The notes: generated from the letters alone by a model not told the origin. A stretch of DNA of 9,917 nt from Acetobacteraceae bacterium (GCA_027323595.1 DAHWBL010000391.1:1-9917); one strand, 5' to 3'; numbered from the stretch's first letter, positions 1 through 7,600 are shown. Numbers and translations are program-made.

Positions 1-147
1 CCGGTCTCGGTGGTCGGCGCGCCGCACCCGCTCATCACCGCCCCCGCCCCGGCGGCACCCGCCGAACCCGTCGCCCCACCCGTCGCGGTTCCTTCCATGC
101 CTGCCATCATCACCCCGGCCACGCCCCCGCCCGGCGCCAGCCACTAA
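1..147 (+). CDS. C-terminal tail of an unidentified Pro/Ala-rich protein (5' end outside window)
   Basis: The frame is open from the first base to a TAA at 145-147. It encodes 48 residues dominated by Pro, Ala and Val, with several PAxP-like runs and an ending of PPPGASH. Such low-complexity tails are typical of linker or C-terminal extensions of exported, cell-wall or membrane-anchored proteins, but nothing here identifies the family. The stop lies 3 nt before the ATG of the MFS transporter gene, so the two are probably cotranscribed and may be translationally coupled. I am confident in the frame because of its codon usage and the tight junction with the next gene. The function is unknown. 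Confidence 0.65.
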   Translation, partial: PVSVVGAPHPLITAPAPAAPAEPVAPPVAVPSMPAIITPATPPPGASH

Positions 148-150
148 TCC

Positions 151-1341
151 ATGTCGGCCACCACCCAGAGCCCGGACCCGTCCGGCGCGCGCGCCCTCGA
201 CGGGCTCAATTTGTTCATCGCCAACATCCAGACCGCCTTCGGCCCGTTCGTCGCGGTCTATCTGTCCGGGCAGAAATGGACCCAGGTCGAAATCGGCCTC
301 GCGCTCAGCATCGGCACCATCGCCACCATGCTCAGCCAGCTCCCCGCCGGCGCGCTGGTCGATGCGATCGCCGACAAGCGCCGCGCCGGCGGCTTCGGGC
401 TGGTCGCCGTCGCGGCGGCCTCGCTGCTGACCGCGGTCTGGCCGGCGCGCCTGGCCATCGCCGTCGCGCAGGTGCTGCACGGGTTCGCCAGCTGCATCAT
501 CGGCCCCGCGCTCGCCGCCATCAGCCTCGCCATGGTCGGCCACGCCGCGCTGGGGCCGCGGCTGGGGCGCAACGCCCGCTACGGCGCGATCGGCAACGGC
601 GTGGCGGCGCTGCTGATGGGCCTCGCCGGCAGCCTGATCTCGGAGCGCTCGGTGTTCATCCTCGCCGTCGCCTTCACCCTGCCGGCGCTGGCCTGTCTGC
701 CGTTCATCCCGCGCCTGCATGTCCGGCCCATGCCAACCGCCACCGCCGCTCCCCGCGCGCCGGTCTGGCGGGTGCTCGCCACGCCGACGCTGGCCAGCTT
801 CGCCGTCGCGATATTCCTGTTCCACCTCGCCAACGCCGCGCTGCTGCCGGTCGCCTCGGTGCAGCTCACCCGCGCCGCCGGCGCCTGGGGCGGGGCGCTG
901 GTCGCCGCCTGCATCGTGGTGCCGCAGGCGGTCGTGGCGGTGATGTCGCCCTCCGTGGGCGCCTGGGCCGACCGCTACGGCCGCCGCCTGGTGCTGATCG
1001 CGGGCTTCGCCGCCCTGCCGGCGCGCGCGCTGCTGTTCGCGCTGTTGCCGCCGGCCCCCCTGGTGATCGCGCTGCAGGCGCTGGACGGCATCAGCGCGGC
1101 CACCTTCGGCGTGCTGGTGCCCCTCGTCGCCGCCGACCTCACCCGTGGCACCGGGCGCTATAACCTGCTGCAGGGCGCGCTCGGCCTGGTCGCCGCGGCC
1201 GGTGCGACCCTCAGCACCGCGCTCGCCGGCTTGATCGCCGACCGGCTCGGCACGCCCACCGCCTTCGCGCTGCTCGCCCTCGCCGGCATCGCCTCGGTGC
1301 TCACCATCGCGCTGACCATGCCCGAAACCCGCGACATCTGA
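151..1341 (+). CDS. MFS transporter, 12-helix type
   Basis: This is an inner-membrane secondary transporter of the major facilitator superfamily, 396 residues long, a normal size for a 12-helix member. About twelve hydrophobic segments are visible, six on each side of a hydrophilic Pro/Arg-rich central loop near residues 186-206. The loop 2-3 signature (motif A) is seen as GALVDAIADKRR at 67-78. Its second-half counterpart is GAWADRYGRR at 270-279, where the Asp and paired Arg residues are well kept. The substrate cannot be read from the sequence; drug, sugar-acid or organic-acid efflux are all possible. The ATG follows the previous stop by 3 nt and no clear Shine-Dalgarno sequence is seen, so expression probably depends on coupling to the upstream gene. 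The monooxygenase gene follows in the same direction after 69 nt and may share its transcript. Confidence 0.9.
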   Translation: MSATTQSPDPSGARALDGLNLFIANIQTAFGPFVAVYLSGQKWTQVEIGLALSIGTIATMLSQLPAGALVDAIADKRRAGGFGLVAVAAASLLTAVWPARLAIAVAQVLHGFASCIIGPALAAISLAMVGHAALGPRLGRNARYGAIGNGVAALLMGLAGSLISERSVFILAVAFTLPALACLPFIPRLHVRPMPTATAAPRAPVWRVLATPTLASFAVAIFLFHLANAALLPVASVQLTRAAGAWGGALVAACIVVPQAVVAVMSPSVGAWADRYGRRLVLIAGFAALPARALLFALLPPAPLVIALQALDGISAATFGVLVPLVAADLTRGTGRYNLLQGALGLVAAAGATLSTALAGLIADRLGTPTAFALLALAGIASVLTIALTMPETRDI

Positions 1342-1396
1342 CCCGCCTGTCCCACCCCCCCGGCTTGCTGATAGGATCGTCCCTCACCATCAGCCC

Positions 1397-1401
1397 AGGA
1401 G
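1397..1401 (+). promoter_or_regulatory. Shine-Dalgarno AGGAG deciding the GTG start of the monooxygenase
   Basis: AGGAG ends 9 nt before the GTG at 1411. The first in-frame ATG, at 1441, has no comparable purine-rich element in front of it, so the GTG start is preferred. Confidence 0.6.
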
Positions 1402-1410
1402 TGCCCGCGC

Positions 1411-2730
1411 GTGCCCCGTCGTCTGCATCTGTGCGCCTTCATGCGTCCGGTCAGCATCCACACCGCCTGGTGGCGCTATCCGGGCGCCGCACCTGACGCG
1501 AACACCAGCTTCGCCCATCTGAAGCACTACGCGCAGACCCTCGAACGCGGCCGCTTCGATGCGTTCTTCATGGCCGACCACATGGCGGTGCTGAACATGC
1601 CCATGGCCGCCCTGAAGCGCAGCGCCACCGTCACCTCGATCGAGCCGCTGACGCTGCTGCCCGCGCTCGCCGCGGTCACCGAGCATATCGGGCTGATCGC
1701 CACCGCCTCCACCACCTTCAACGAGCCGTACCACATCGCCCGCAAATTCGCCTCGCTCGACATCGTCAGCGGCGGCCGCGCCGGCTGGAACGTGGTCACC
1801 ACCTCCAACCCCGACGCGGCGCTGAATTTCGGCATGGACGACCATATGGAACACGCCCAGCGCTACCGCCGCGCCCGCGAGTTCTATGAGGTCGTCACCG
1901 GATTATGGGACAGTTGGGCGGATGACGCGTTCGTTCGCGACGTCGATGCCGGCGTCTATTTCGACCCCGACAAGCTGCATGTGCTCGACCATCGCGGCGA
2001 ATATTTCAAGGTGCGCGGCCCGCTCAACGTCGCCCGCCCGCCGCAGGGCTGGCCGGTGATCGTGCAGGCCGGCGCGTCGGAGGCCGGCCGCCAGCTCGCC
2101 GCCGAAACCGCCGAGGTGATCTTCGCCGCCGGGGGAAAGGTCGAGGCCGCGCAAGCCTTCTACGCCGACATCAAAAGCCGCATGGCCCGCGTCGGCCGCG
2201 CCCCCGACCAGCTCAAGATCCTGCCCGGCGCGATGGTGATCCTGGGCGGCTCGCGCGCCGAGGCACAGGAGAAGAAAGCCCTGCTGGACAGCCTCGTGCA
2301 TCCCGACAGCGGCGTCGCCTCGCTGTCCATCGCGCTGGGCTGCGACGCCTCGGGCTTCGACCTCGACGCGCCACTGCCCGACATCCCCGAAACCAACGCC
2401 TCCAAATCCGCCCGCGACCGCGTGCTCGCCTATGCCCGCGCCAACAACGCCACGGTGCGCCAGCTCGCCGCCATGGTCGGTGCCTATTCCGGCCCCACCT
2501 TCATGGGCACGCCGGCATCGGTCGCCGACGAGATGCAGCACTGGCTGGAATCCAGCGCCTGCGACGGCTTCACCATCCAGTTCCCCACCGTGCCGATGGG
2601 GCTCGACGAATTCGTCGACCAGCTGGTCCCCGAACTGCAACGCCGCGACATTCTGCGCCGCGAATATGAGGGCCGGACCTTGCGCGAAAATCTCGGGCTG
2701 AGCCGGCCGGGCAACCGGTTTTTCGCCTGA
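1411..2730 (+). CDS. LLM-class flavin-dependent monooxygenase, NtaA/SnaA/DszA family
   Basis: A 439-residue protein of the bacterial luciferase-like superfamily, in the branch holding nitrilotriacetate monooxygenase component A, pristinamycin IIA synthase subunit A and DszA. These enzymes use reduced FMN supplied by a separate flavin reductase, plus O2, to oxygenate amines, sulfones or other small molecules in the cytoplasm. Family marks seen are RFDAFFMADH (48-57), SGGRAGWNVVTT (120-131), HRGEYFKVRGPLN (194-206), ARPPQGWPVIVQAGAS (208-223) and the usual C-terminal LRENLGL (424-430). The length is normal for the family. The start is GTG with AGGAG 9 nt upstream. No flavin reductase gene lies in the window, so the reductant must come from elsewhere. 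The MFS gene upstream may import the substrate or export the product. The actual substrate cannot be inferred. Confidence 0.9.
   Translation: MPRRLHLCAFMRPVSIHTAWWRYPGAAPDANTSFAHLKHYAQTLERGRFDAFFMADHMAVLNMPMAALKRSATVTSIEPLTLLPALAAVTEHIGLIATASTTFNEPYHIARKFASLDIVSGGRAGWNVVTTSNPDAALNFGMDDHMEHAQRYRRAREFYEVVTGLWDSWADDAFVRDVDAGVYFDPDKLHVLDHRGEYFKVRGPLNVARPPQGWPVIVQAGASEAGRQLAAETAEVIFAAGGKVEAAQAFYADIKSRMARVGRAPDQLKILPGAMVILGGSRAEAQEKKALLDSLVHPDSGVASLSIALGCDASGFDLDAPLPDIPETNASKSARDRVLAYARANNATVRQLAAMVGAYSGPTFMGTPASVADEMQHWLESSACDGFTIQFPTVPMGLDEFVDQLVPELQRRDILRREYEGRTLRENLGLSRPGNRFFA
2705..2723 (+). terminator. Possible minimal intrinsic terminator inside the last codons of the monooxygenase gene
   Basis: CCGG (2707-2710) and CCGG (2715-2718) can pair around a GCAA loop of the GNRA type. 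Two further G-U pairs (2706/2719 and 2705/2720) extend the stem. A run of five T (2719-2723) follows directly. This sits seven bases before the stop codon of the gene, and the convergent hydrolase gene ends only 15 nt past that stop, so there is little other room for a terminator. The stem is short and part of the T-run is used in pairing, so the call is weak. Confidence 0.3.
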
Positions 2731-2745
2731 GAGCACATCGCCCCG

Positions 2746-3852
2746 CTATCGGTGCGCGAGAAACCCCAGCACGGCGGCCTGGAATGCATCGGCGACCTCC
2801 AGATGCGGCACATGCCCGACGCCCGCGAAGGTCACCAGCCGGCCATGCGGAACCGCGGCGATCACACCGCGCGCGGCGTCGGGAATGGTCGGCATCGCCG
2901 CCCGCCGCTCGGGCGTGGCGAAGCCGGCGAGCGGGGCGGAGCGGTCCGCCTCGCCGACCAGCAGCAACACCGGCGGCGCGAGCGTGGCATACAGATCAAC
3001 GACCGGATTGCGATAGATCATCTGATAGGTCAGCGCCGTTGCGCGAACAAAACGCTCATATTCGCCCGACAGCGCGACCCGCATGCGCCAGGTCACGAAC
3101 GGCTCGTAGTGCTCGGGCGGCAGGATCGGGAAGTAATGCGCGACGAACGCGCGATAGGTCGCGGCGGTGTAACCGCGCTCGCTCGCCTGCAATGTCGCGG
3201 TGGTCTGCGGCGCGATATGGGCGCGGTAGTCGATCAGACCGATCGGGTCCTCAAGGACCAGTTGCTCGACCCGCTCGGGATGGATGCTGGCCAGCCGCAC
3301 CGCGAGCATCCCGCCGGTGGAATGACCCAGCACGGTGATGCGCCCCACCGACAACGCGTCCGCCAGCGCCATGGTGTTCGCGGCAAGCAGCTCGAAATGA
3401 TAATCGATGTCCGGCTTGGAGGATTTGTTGAAGCCGATCTGGTCGGGCACCACCACGCGAAACCCCGCCGCGCGCAGCCACGAGATCGGGCCGGACCAAT
3501 AGGAGCTGTCGAAATTCTTGCCATGCAGCAGAAAGACGACCCGCCCGTTCGCCGCCGCCACGGGCGGAAAATCCATGTAGGCCATGCGCACCGCCTGGCC
3601 TTCATTGACCAGCGGCAGAAAGCCGACCGGGCCGGGATAGGGCCAGCCTTCGAGACCGATGCCGAGCGGCTGATCGATGCCGATCCCGGCCGGGGCCGTA
3701 TCGGCGGGCGCGGCGTCGCTGCGGGCGGCTCCGCCACCGACCATGGCGGCGGCGAGCGGCAACCCGAACAATTGTCGCCGGCCTGGCTGGTCATGGGTGT
3801 CGGGCAGGGGGTGGGACACGGGCGCTCCGATCCTGGGGCTTCGCGGGACCAT
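2746..3852 (-). CDS. Alpha/beta hydrolase with a twin-arginine-like export signal
   Basis: A serine hydrolase of the alpha/beta fold, 368 residues from the ATG at 3852 or 357 from the GTG at 3819. The GTG may be the better start because GGAG lies 6 nt before it. Catalytic elements, in 368-residue numbering, are LLHGKNF with the oxyanion HG at 110-111, the nucleophile elbow GHSTG at 176-180 (Ser178), the acid in VGEADRSAP (Asp303) and His347 in GVGHVPH. The N terminus reads GRRQLFG (24-30), then a hydrophobic Ala/Gly/Leu stretch and a polar Ala-rich segment. This resembles a Tat signal and suggests a periplasmic enzyme exported folded. The closest general relatives are esterase/epoxide hydrolase/dehalogenase-like hydrolases; the substrate is unknown. 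The gene converges on the monooxygenase gene with only 15 nt between stops and is divergent from mdh. Confidence 0.88.
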   Translation of the reverse strand: MVPRSPRIGAPVSHPLPDTHDQPGRRQLFGLPLAAAMVGGGAARSDAAPADTAPAGIGIDQPLGIGLEGWPYPGPVGFLPLVNEGQAVRMAYMDFPPVAAANGRVVFLLHGKNFDSSYWSGPISWLRAAGFRVVVPDQIGFNKSSKPDIDYHFELLAANTMALADALSVGRITVLGHSTGGMLAVRLASIHPERVEQLVLEDPIGLIDYRAHIAPQTTATLQASERGYTAATYRAFVAHYFPILPPEHYEPFVTWRMRVALSGEYERFVRATALTYQMIYRNPVVDLYATLAPPVLLLVGEADRSAPLAGFATPERRAAMPTIPDAARGVIAAVPHGRLVTFAGVGHVPHLEVADAFQAAVLGFLAHR

Positions 3853-3969
3853 GCGGTCGCGATCCTGCCCAACAAATTTAATGGTCCTCCGGCATAACCG
3901 CTCTAAGACATCGCAACCACCCCCGCGTCACCTCGCAACCACCCCCGCGTCAGCTCAAGGATCATCGGC
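3853..3969. promoter_or_regulatory. Divergent intergenic region of the hydrolase and malate dehydrogenase genes
   Basis: This 117-nt gap must hold the promoters of both divergent genes. It contains the only AT-rich patch nearby (AACAAATTTAATGG around 3871-3884), close to the hydrolase start, and the 20-bp tandem repeat nearer to mdh. I could not assign convincing -35/-10 pairs to either direction. A ribosome binding site for mdh, AAGGA at 3957-3961, lies 8 nt before its ATG. Confidence 0.5.
3911..3952. repeat. Perfect 20-bp direct repeat, two copies with 22-bp period
   Basis: The 20-mer TCGCAACCACCCCCGCGTCA occurs at 3911-3930 and again at 3933-3952, separated by CC, with no mismatches. It lies 17 nt upstream of the mdh ATG and overlaps the place where a transcription start or operator would be expected. 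A 22-bp spacing is about two helical turns, so both copies face the same side of the DNA, as paired regulator sites often do. It could equally be a recent replication-slippage duplication. Confidence 0.9.
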
Positions 3970-4953
<984 letters not shown>

Positions 4954-4955
4954 CG

Positions 4956-4999
4956 CCAAATCTTGCGGAGCGCGCCCGTTCGCGGTTCGCGGGATTTGG
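4956..4999 (+). terminator. Long hairpin directly after mdh, probable 3' end structure
   Basis: CCAAATC (4956-4962) pairs with GATTTGG (4993-4999). The stem continues inward through U-G, U-G, G-C, C-G, G-C, G-U and A-U pairs, one G-G mismatch, then three more G-C/C-G pairs, leaving an 8-nt loop at 4974-4981. The three wobble pairs form only in plus-strand RNA, so the structure is suited to the mdh transcript. No T-run follows, so it may be a 3' stabilising or Rho-associated end rather than a classical intrinsic terminator. Confidence 0.55.
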
Positions 5000-5038
5000 T
5001 ATGCGCGCGGGTTGGCTGGGCAGCGCGCGCGAGACCAA

Positions 5039-5083
5039 GCGCCCATACCATGTGTCGCGCTCAGGCAGACATGGTAGGAGCGC
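5039..5083. repeat. Imperfect inverted repeat (13 of 15 pairs, 15-nt loop), REP-like
   Basis: The left arm 5039-5053 and right arm 5069-5083 match at 13 of 15 positions, with an uninterrupted core of TACCATGT against ACATGGTA. The left arm also contains CATACCA (5044-5050), which can instead pair with TGGTATG at 4997-5003. The right arm runs into GGTAGG (5073-5078), which can pair with CCTACC at 5095-5100, over the stop of the minus-strand gene. The GTAGGAGC string recalls the head of repetitive extragenic palindromes in other proteobacteria. That likeness is an inference, since copy number cannot be seen here. Confidence 0.6.
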
Positions 5084-5095
5084 GCCGCCGCCGGC

Positions 5096-5836
5096 CTACC
5101 GCCCCGACTCGAACGCGCGCAGCAGCGCTGGCTGCGCGCCTTCGAGGCGCAGCACGGCGGCCGGAATCACCACCGGCTCCTCGCAGGCCTGCACCACATG
5201 CGGCAGGCCGACCTGCACCGCCAGACCGCCGCCTTTCGCGTCGAGCCACACCATCATGCCCGGCGGGCCGTCGCCCGCCAAGTCCTTGAACGCCTGTTTG
5301 CACTCGTCCAGATCGTCGCGCTTGTCCTCGCCGGTGCCATATCCGGCCAGATACAGATCGAACAGCCGCCTGGACGCCAGGGTCACGATCTTGCTGCCGT
5401 CCGCCTGTTCCTCCAGCGCCACGGTGCCGGTCAGGCTCGGTGGCAGCAGCCTGGTCCAGTCAACCGGGCGGCCGGTGACGAGGTCGTAGACGATCGAGAA
5501 GGTGGCGGCGTCGGGATGCGCGGCGTCAGCGCAATACCACGAATCGGTGATGGCCAGGCTCAGAAAGCCTGGCCCGCGCATCGGCGCATCCACAGAACGC
5601 TGCCAGTCGCCGCCCTTGCAGGTCCGGGCTGCTTTCACCACCGCCTGGTCCAGCCGCTTGAGGGCGGCGTTGATGCGCCGCTCGGCCGCGTCAGCCGGAT
5701 CGGCGATTTGCGGCATCGAAGCGATGGTTTTAAGCATCGGCGGTGGCATCACCAGCCGCTCCGGCCGATCGGCCGCCATCGCCGCCCCGCTCGCGCAGCC
5801 CCAGGCAAGCGCCAGCGCCAGGCCCAGCCGTCTCAT
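5096..5836 (-). CDS. Exported protein of unknown function, possibly DUF3298/RsiV-like
   Basis: A 246-residue protein with a clear Sec signal peptide: basic MRR, a hydrophobic Leu/Ala core to about residue 19, and an AMA site giving cleavage near 21/22. The mature part is about 225 residues and holds four cysteines (73, 102, 179, 218), enough for two disulfides in the periplasm. Residues 90-131 (FLSLAITDSWYC, AAHPDAATFSIVYDLVTGRPVDW) and the PVVIPAAVLR segment at 221-230 faintly recall the DUF3298 domain of RsiV-type proteins, which has HP...Y.DL.TG and a late IP segment. I give this as a weak resemblance only. The ATG overlaps the stop of the 38-residue ORF upstream as ATGA, and GAGG lies 7 nt before it. 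This indicates cotranslation with that ORF and probably with the TPR-glycosyltransferase gene. Confidence 0.8.
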   Translation of the reverse strand: MRRLGLALALAWGCASGAAMAADRPERLVMPPPMLKTIASMPQIADPADAAERRINAALKRLDQAVVKAARTCKGGDWQRSVDAPMRGPGFLSLAITDSWYCADAAHPDAATFSIVYDLVTGRPVDWTRLLPPSLTGTVALEEQADGSKIVTLASRRLFDLYLAGYGTGEDKRDDLDECKQAFKDLAGDGPPGMMVWLDAKGGGLAVQVGLPHVVQACEEPVVIPAAVLRLEGAQPALLRAFESGR

Positions 5837-5949
5837 CGCCGTGCCTCGAACCGCGCCGTGCCGGCCACAGCCTCACACGCGTTGTTGCGGGCAGATGGCG
5901 CCACGGCCGGCACCCACGCGGCGAACGCCGCGGTTTGAATGATCATCAT
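5833..5949 (-). CDS. Candidate 38-residue small ORF coupled to the exported-protein gene
   Basis: A short frame starting ATGATG, with AGGA (5958-5961 on the plus strand as TCCT) 8 nt before the first ATG. It runs 38 codons and its TGA overlaps the next gene's ATG by the ATGA arrangement. The product has a mildly hydrophobic N terminus (MMIIQTAAFAAWVPAVAP) and an Arg-containing tail with one Cys; I recognise no family. It fills most of the 169 nt between the TPR-glycosyltransferase and exported-protein genes. The gap from the TPR gene's stop is 56 nt. The ribosome site, the terminal overlap and the fit between neighbours support translation. It may be a coupling leader rather than a stable protein. 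It could be spurious. Confidence 0.45.
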   Translation of the reverse strand: MMIIQTAAFAAWVPAVAPSARNNACEAVAGTARFEARR

Positions 5950-6005
5950 CGTCGTCGTCCTGATGGGCGAGTGCCCGCCACGCCGTGTTACCAGCTTTTG
6001 CCCGG
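5950..6005 (-). promoter_or_regulatory. Short leader between the TPR-glycosyltransferase gene and the small ORF
   Basis: Fifty-six nucleotides carry a small GGGC-ACTC-GCCC stem-loop and the AGGA ribosome site. The gap is short enough for readthrough from the TPR gene, and no promoter or T-run was recognised. Confidence 0.3.
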
Positions 6006-7565
6006 TCACGCCCGCGGAGTGCGCAGCGCCTCCCCCAGCGCCTCGATCACCCCGGCCCAGTCCCCCGGCGCGGTCTGCCGGAACAGCCGCAGCGACGCAT
6101 ACCACGGCGTGCGATCCCCGGCGTCGGGCAGCCAGCGCCAGTCCGGTACCGCCGGCAGCAGCAGCCAGGTCGGCACCCCCAGCGCCCCGGCGCAATGGGC
6201 CACCGCGCTGTCGATGCTGATCAGCAGATCGAGATTGGCGAGCACCGCCGCGGTTTCCGCCCAATCGGTAAGCCCGGCGGAGAGGTCGATCACGCCCGGC
6301 ATCGCGTTCGCCTCGCCGCCGCGCGGCCCGACCTGCAACGACACGAAACACGCCCCTTCCGGCGCCGTGAGGCCGGCCATCATTCGTTGCGGCAGGCTGC
6401 GATGTCGGTCATCCTGGTGGCCGGGATTGCCGGCCCACACCAGCCCGATCCGCCGGCCAGCCGGCAGCCGGCCCGCCCACGCCGCCACCCGCGCCGGGTC
6501 CGCCCGCAGATACCCTTCGGCCGCCGGCACGCTGCGCGGCGTGGTGGCGAACAACCGAGGCAGGCTCATCTGATCCACCCACAGATCATGCGCGCCCACC
6601 GCCGCGCCTCGCACCACACACGGCGCCACCTGCGCGAGCAGCCCGGCCAGCCCCGCGTCGCATTCCAGCCGCACCGTCGCGCCGCGCCCCGCCAGCAGCG
6701 GCAGATAACGCGCCAGCATCAGCGCATCGCCCAGCCCCTGCTCGGCGGTCACCAGCAGGCTCTGCCCGGCCAGCGTTTCGCCACGCCAGCGCCGCGCCGG
6801 GTCCAGCGCGGGGCGCTGAAAATCAGCCGCGAAATCAGGGTGATGCCGCCGCCATTCATATTCCGCCCAGCCCTGCGTCCAGTCCCCCACCAGCAGGCAG
6901 GCGATGCCGTGCGTCCAATGCGCCTGCGCCAGCCCCGGCTCCAGCCGGATCGCCGCCGCGCACAGCTTCGTCGCCTCCGCCCACTGCCCGGCGCGGATCA
7001 GCAGGTGCCCCAGCGCCGCGAGCGCCGCCCCCGAGCGCGGCGCCAGCGCCACCGCGGCGCGCCCATGCCGCACCGCGCCCTCCAGATCGTCCAGGTCGAG
7101 CAGCGCGTTGGCCAGATTCTGCTGCGCGTCCGCATGCGTCGGCGCGAGCCGCAGGCAGCCGCGCAGCGCCACCGCCGCCCCGGCCGCATCGCCCAGCCGC
7201 GCCAATGCCGAGCCGCGCAGAAACCAGGCCGGCGCCTGGCGCGGATCGAGCGCGATGAGCTGGTCCGCCAGTTGCACCACCGCCGCGGCCTCGCCCTGTC
7301 GCAGCAGCGTCTCGGCCAGCGCGGTCAGCGTGCCCGGATGGTCCGGCCGCGCCCGTGCCGCGCGCAGCAGCAGCCCGCGCGCCTCCTCCAGCCGCCCGCG
7401 CCGCAGCGCCAGCGCGCCGGCGAAATACAGCGCCGCCGGATGGTCCGCCTCCCGCGCCAGCACCCGCGCATACAGCGGCGCCGCATCCTCCAGCCGCCCG
7501 TCCTGATGCAGCCGCGTCGCGTCCGCCAGCAGCGCGGTGGTCGAGGATCCGGACAGCGCGTTCAT
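6006..7565 (-). CDS. TPR-repeat protein with C-terminal GT-B glycosyltransferase-like domain
   Basis: A 519-residue two-part protein. Residues about 8-211 form six tetratricopeptide repeats of about 34 residues each, with Ala/Leu/Gly at the usual positions and Pro at the repeat ends. A seventh, ending in WTQGWAEYEWRR (229-240), leads into the catalytic half. From about 260 the sequence looks like a heptosyltransferase (GT9)/SPINDLY-tail fold, with TAEQGLGD (273-280), GLVWAGNPGHQDDRHRSL (374-391), LDLLISIDSAVAHCAGALG (445-463) and PDWRWL through TPWYASLRLFRQ (474-497). Such fusions are common in alphaproteobacteria, and roles in surface polysaccharide or protein glycosylation are proposed. Donor and acceptor are unknown. 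I chose ATG at 7565 over an in-frame TTG at 7586, because AAGGA abuts that TTG with no spacing. No signal peptide is seen, so it is probably cytoplasmic. Confidence 0.88.
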   Translation of the reverse strand: MNALSGSSTTALLADATRLHQDGRLEDAAPLYARVLAREADHPAALYFAGALALRRGRLEEARGLLLRAARARPDHPGTLTALAETLLRQGEAAAVVQLADQLIALDPRQAPAWFLRGSALARLGDAAGAAVALRGCLRLAPTHADAQQNLANALLDLDDLEGAVRHGRAAVALAPRSGAALAALGHLLIRAGQWAEATKLCAAAIRLEPGLAQAHWTHGIACLLVGDWTQGWAEYEWRRHHPDFAADFQRPALDPARRWRGETLAGQSLLVTAEQGLGDALMLARYLPLLAGRGATVRLECDAGLAGLLAQVAPCVVRGAAVGAHDLWVDQMSLPRLFATTPRSVPAAEGYLRADPARVAAWAGRLPAGRRIGLVWAGNPGHQDDRHRSLPQRMMAGLTAPEGACFVSLQVGPRGGEANAMPGVIDLSAGLTDWAETAAVLANLDLLISIDSAVAHCAGALGVPTWLLLPAVPDWRWLPDAGDRTPWYASLRLFRQTAPGDWAGVIEALGEALRTPRA

Positions 7566-7600
7566 GCCGCCGACAATGCCCGCCAATCCTTACCCAATGA

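Noticed and set aside
276..1163. Long Arg-rich plus-strand frame inside the MFS gene
   Set aside because: It is a shadow of the MFS gene. Composition is Arg/Ala/Pro-rich low complexity typical of off-frame reading in GC-rich DNA, and it has no motif.
1342..1410. TAGGAT near 1371 as a -10 box for the monooxygenase gene
   Set aside because: No acceptable -35 sequence lies 16-18 nt upstream, and the gene may be read through from the MFS gene.
2752..3897. 381-codon open frame on the plus strand opposite the alpha/beta hydrolase
   Set aside because: The minus-strand frame has full hydrolase motifs. The plus frame has His/Arg/Gln-rich low complexity and no recognisable domain.
5939..6220. Plus-strand frame starting MIIIVVVLMGE, resembling a hydrophobic leader
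   Set aside because: The hydrophobic start comes only from the ATC/GTC triplet repeat. There is no ribosome site, the rest is Pro/Arg-rich, and it runs antisense into the TPR gene.
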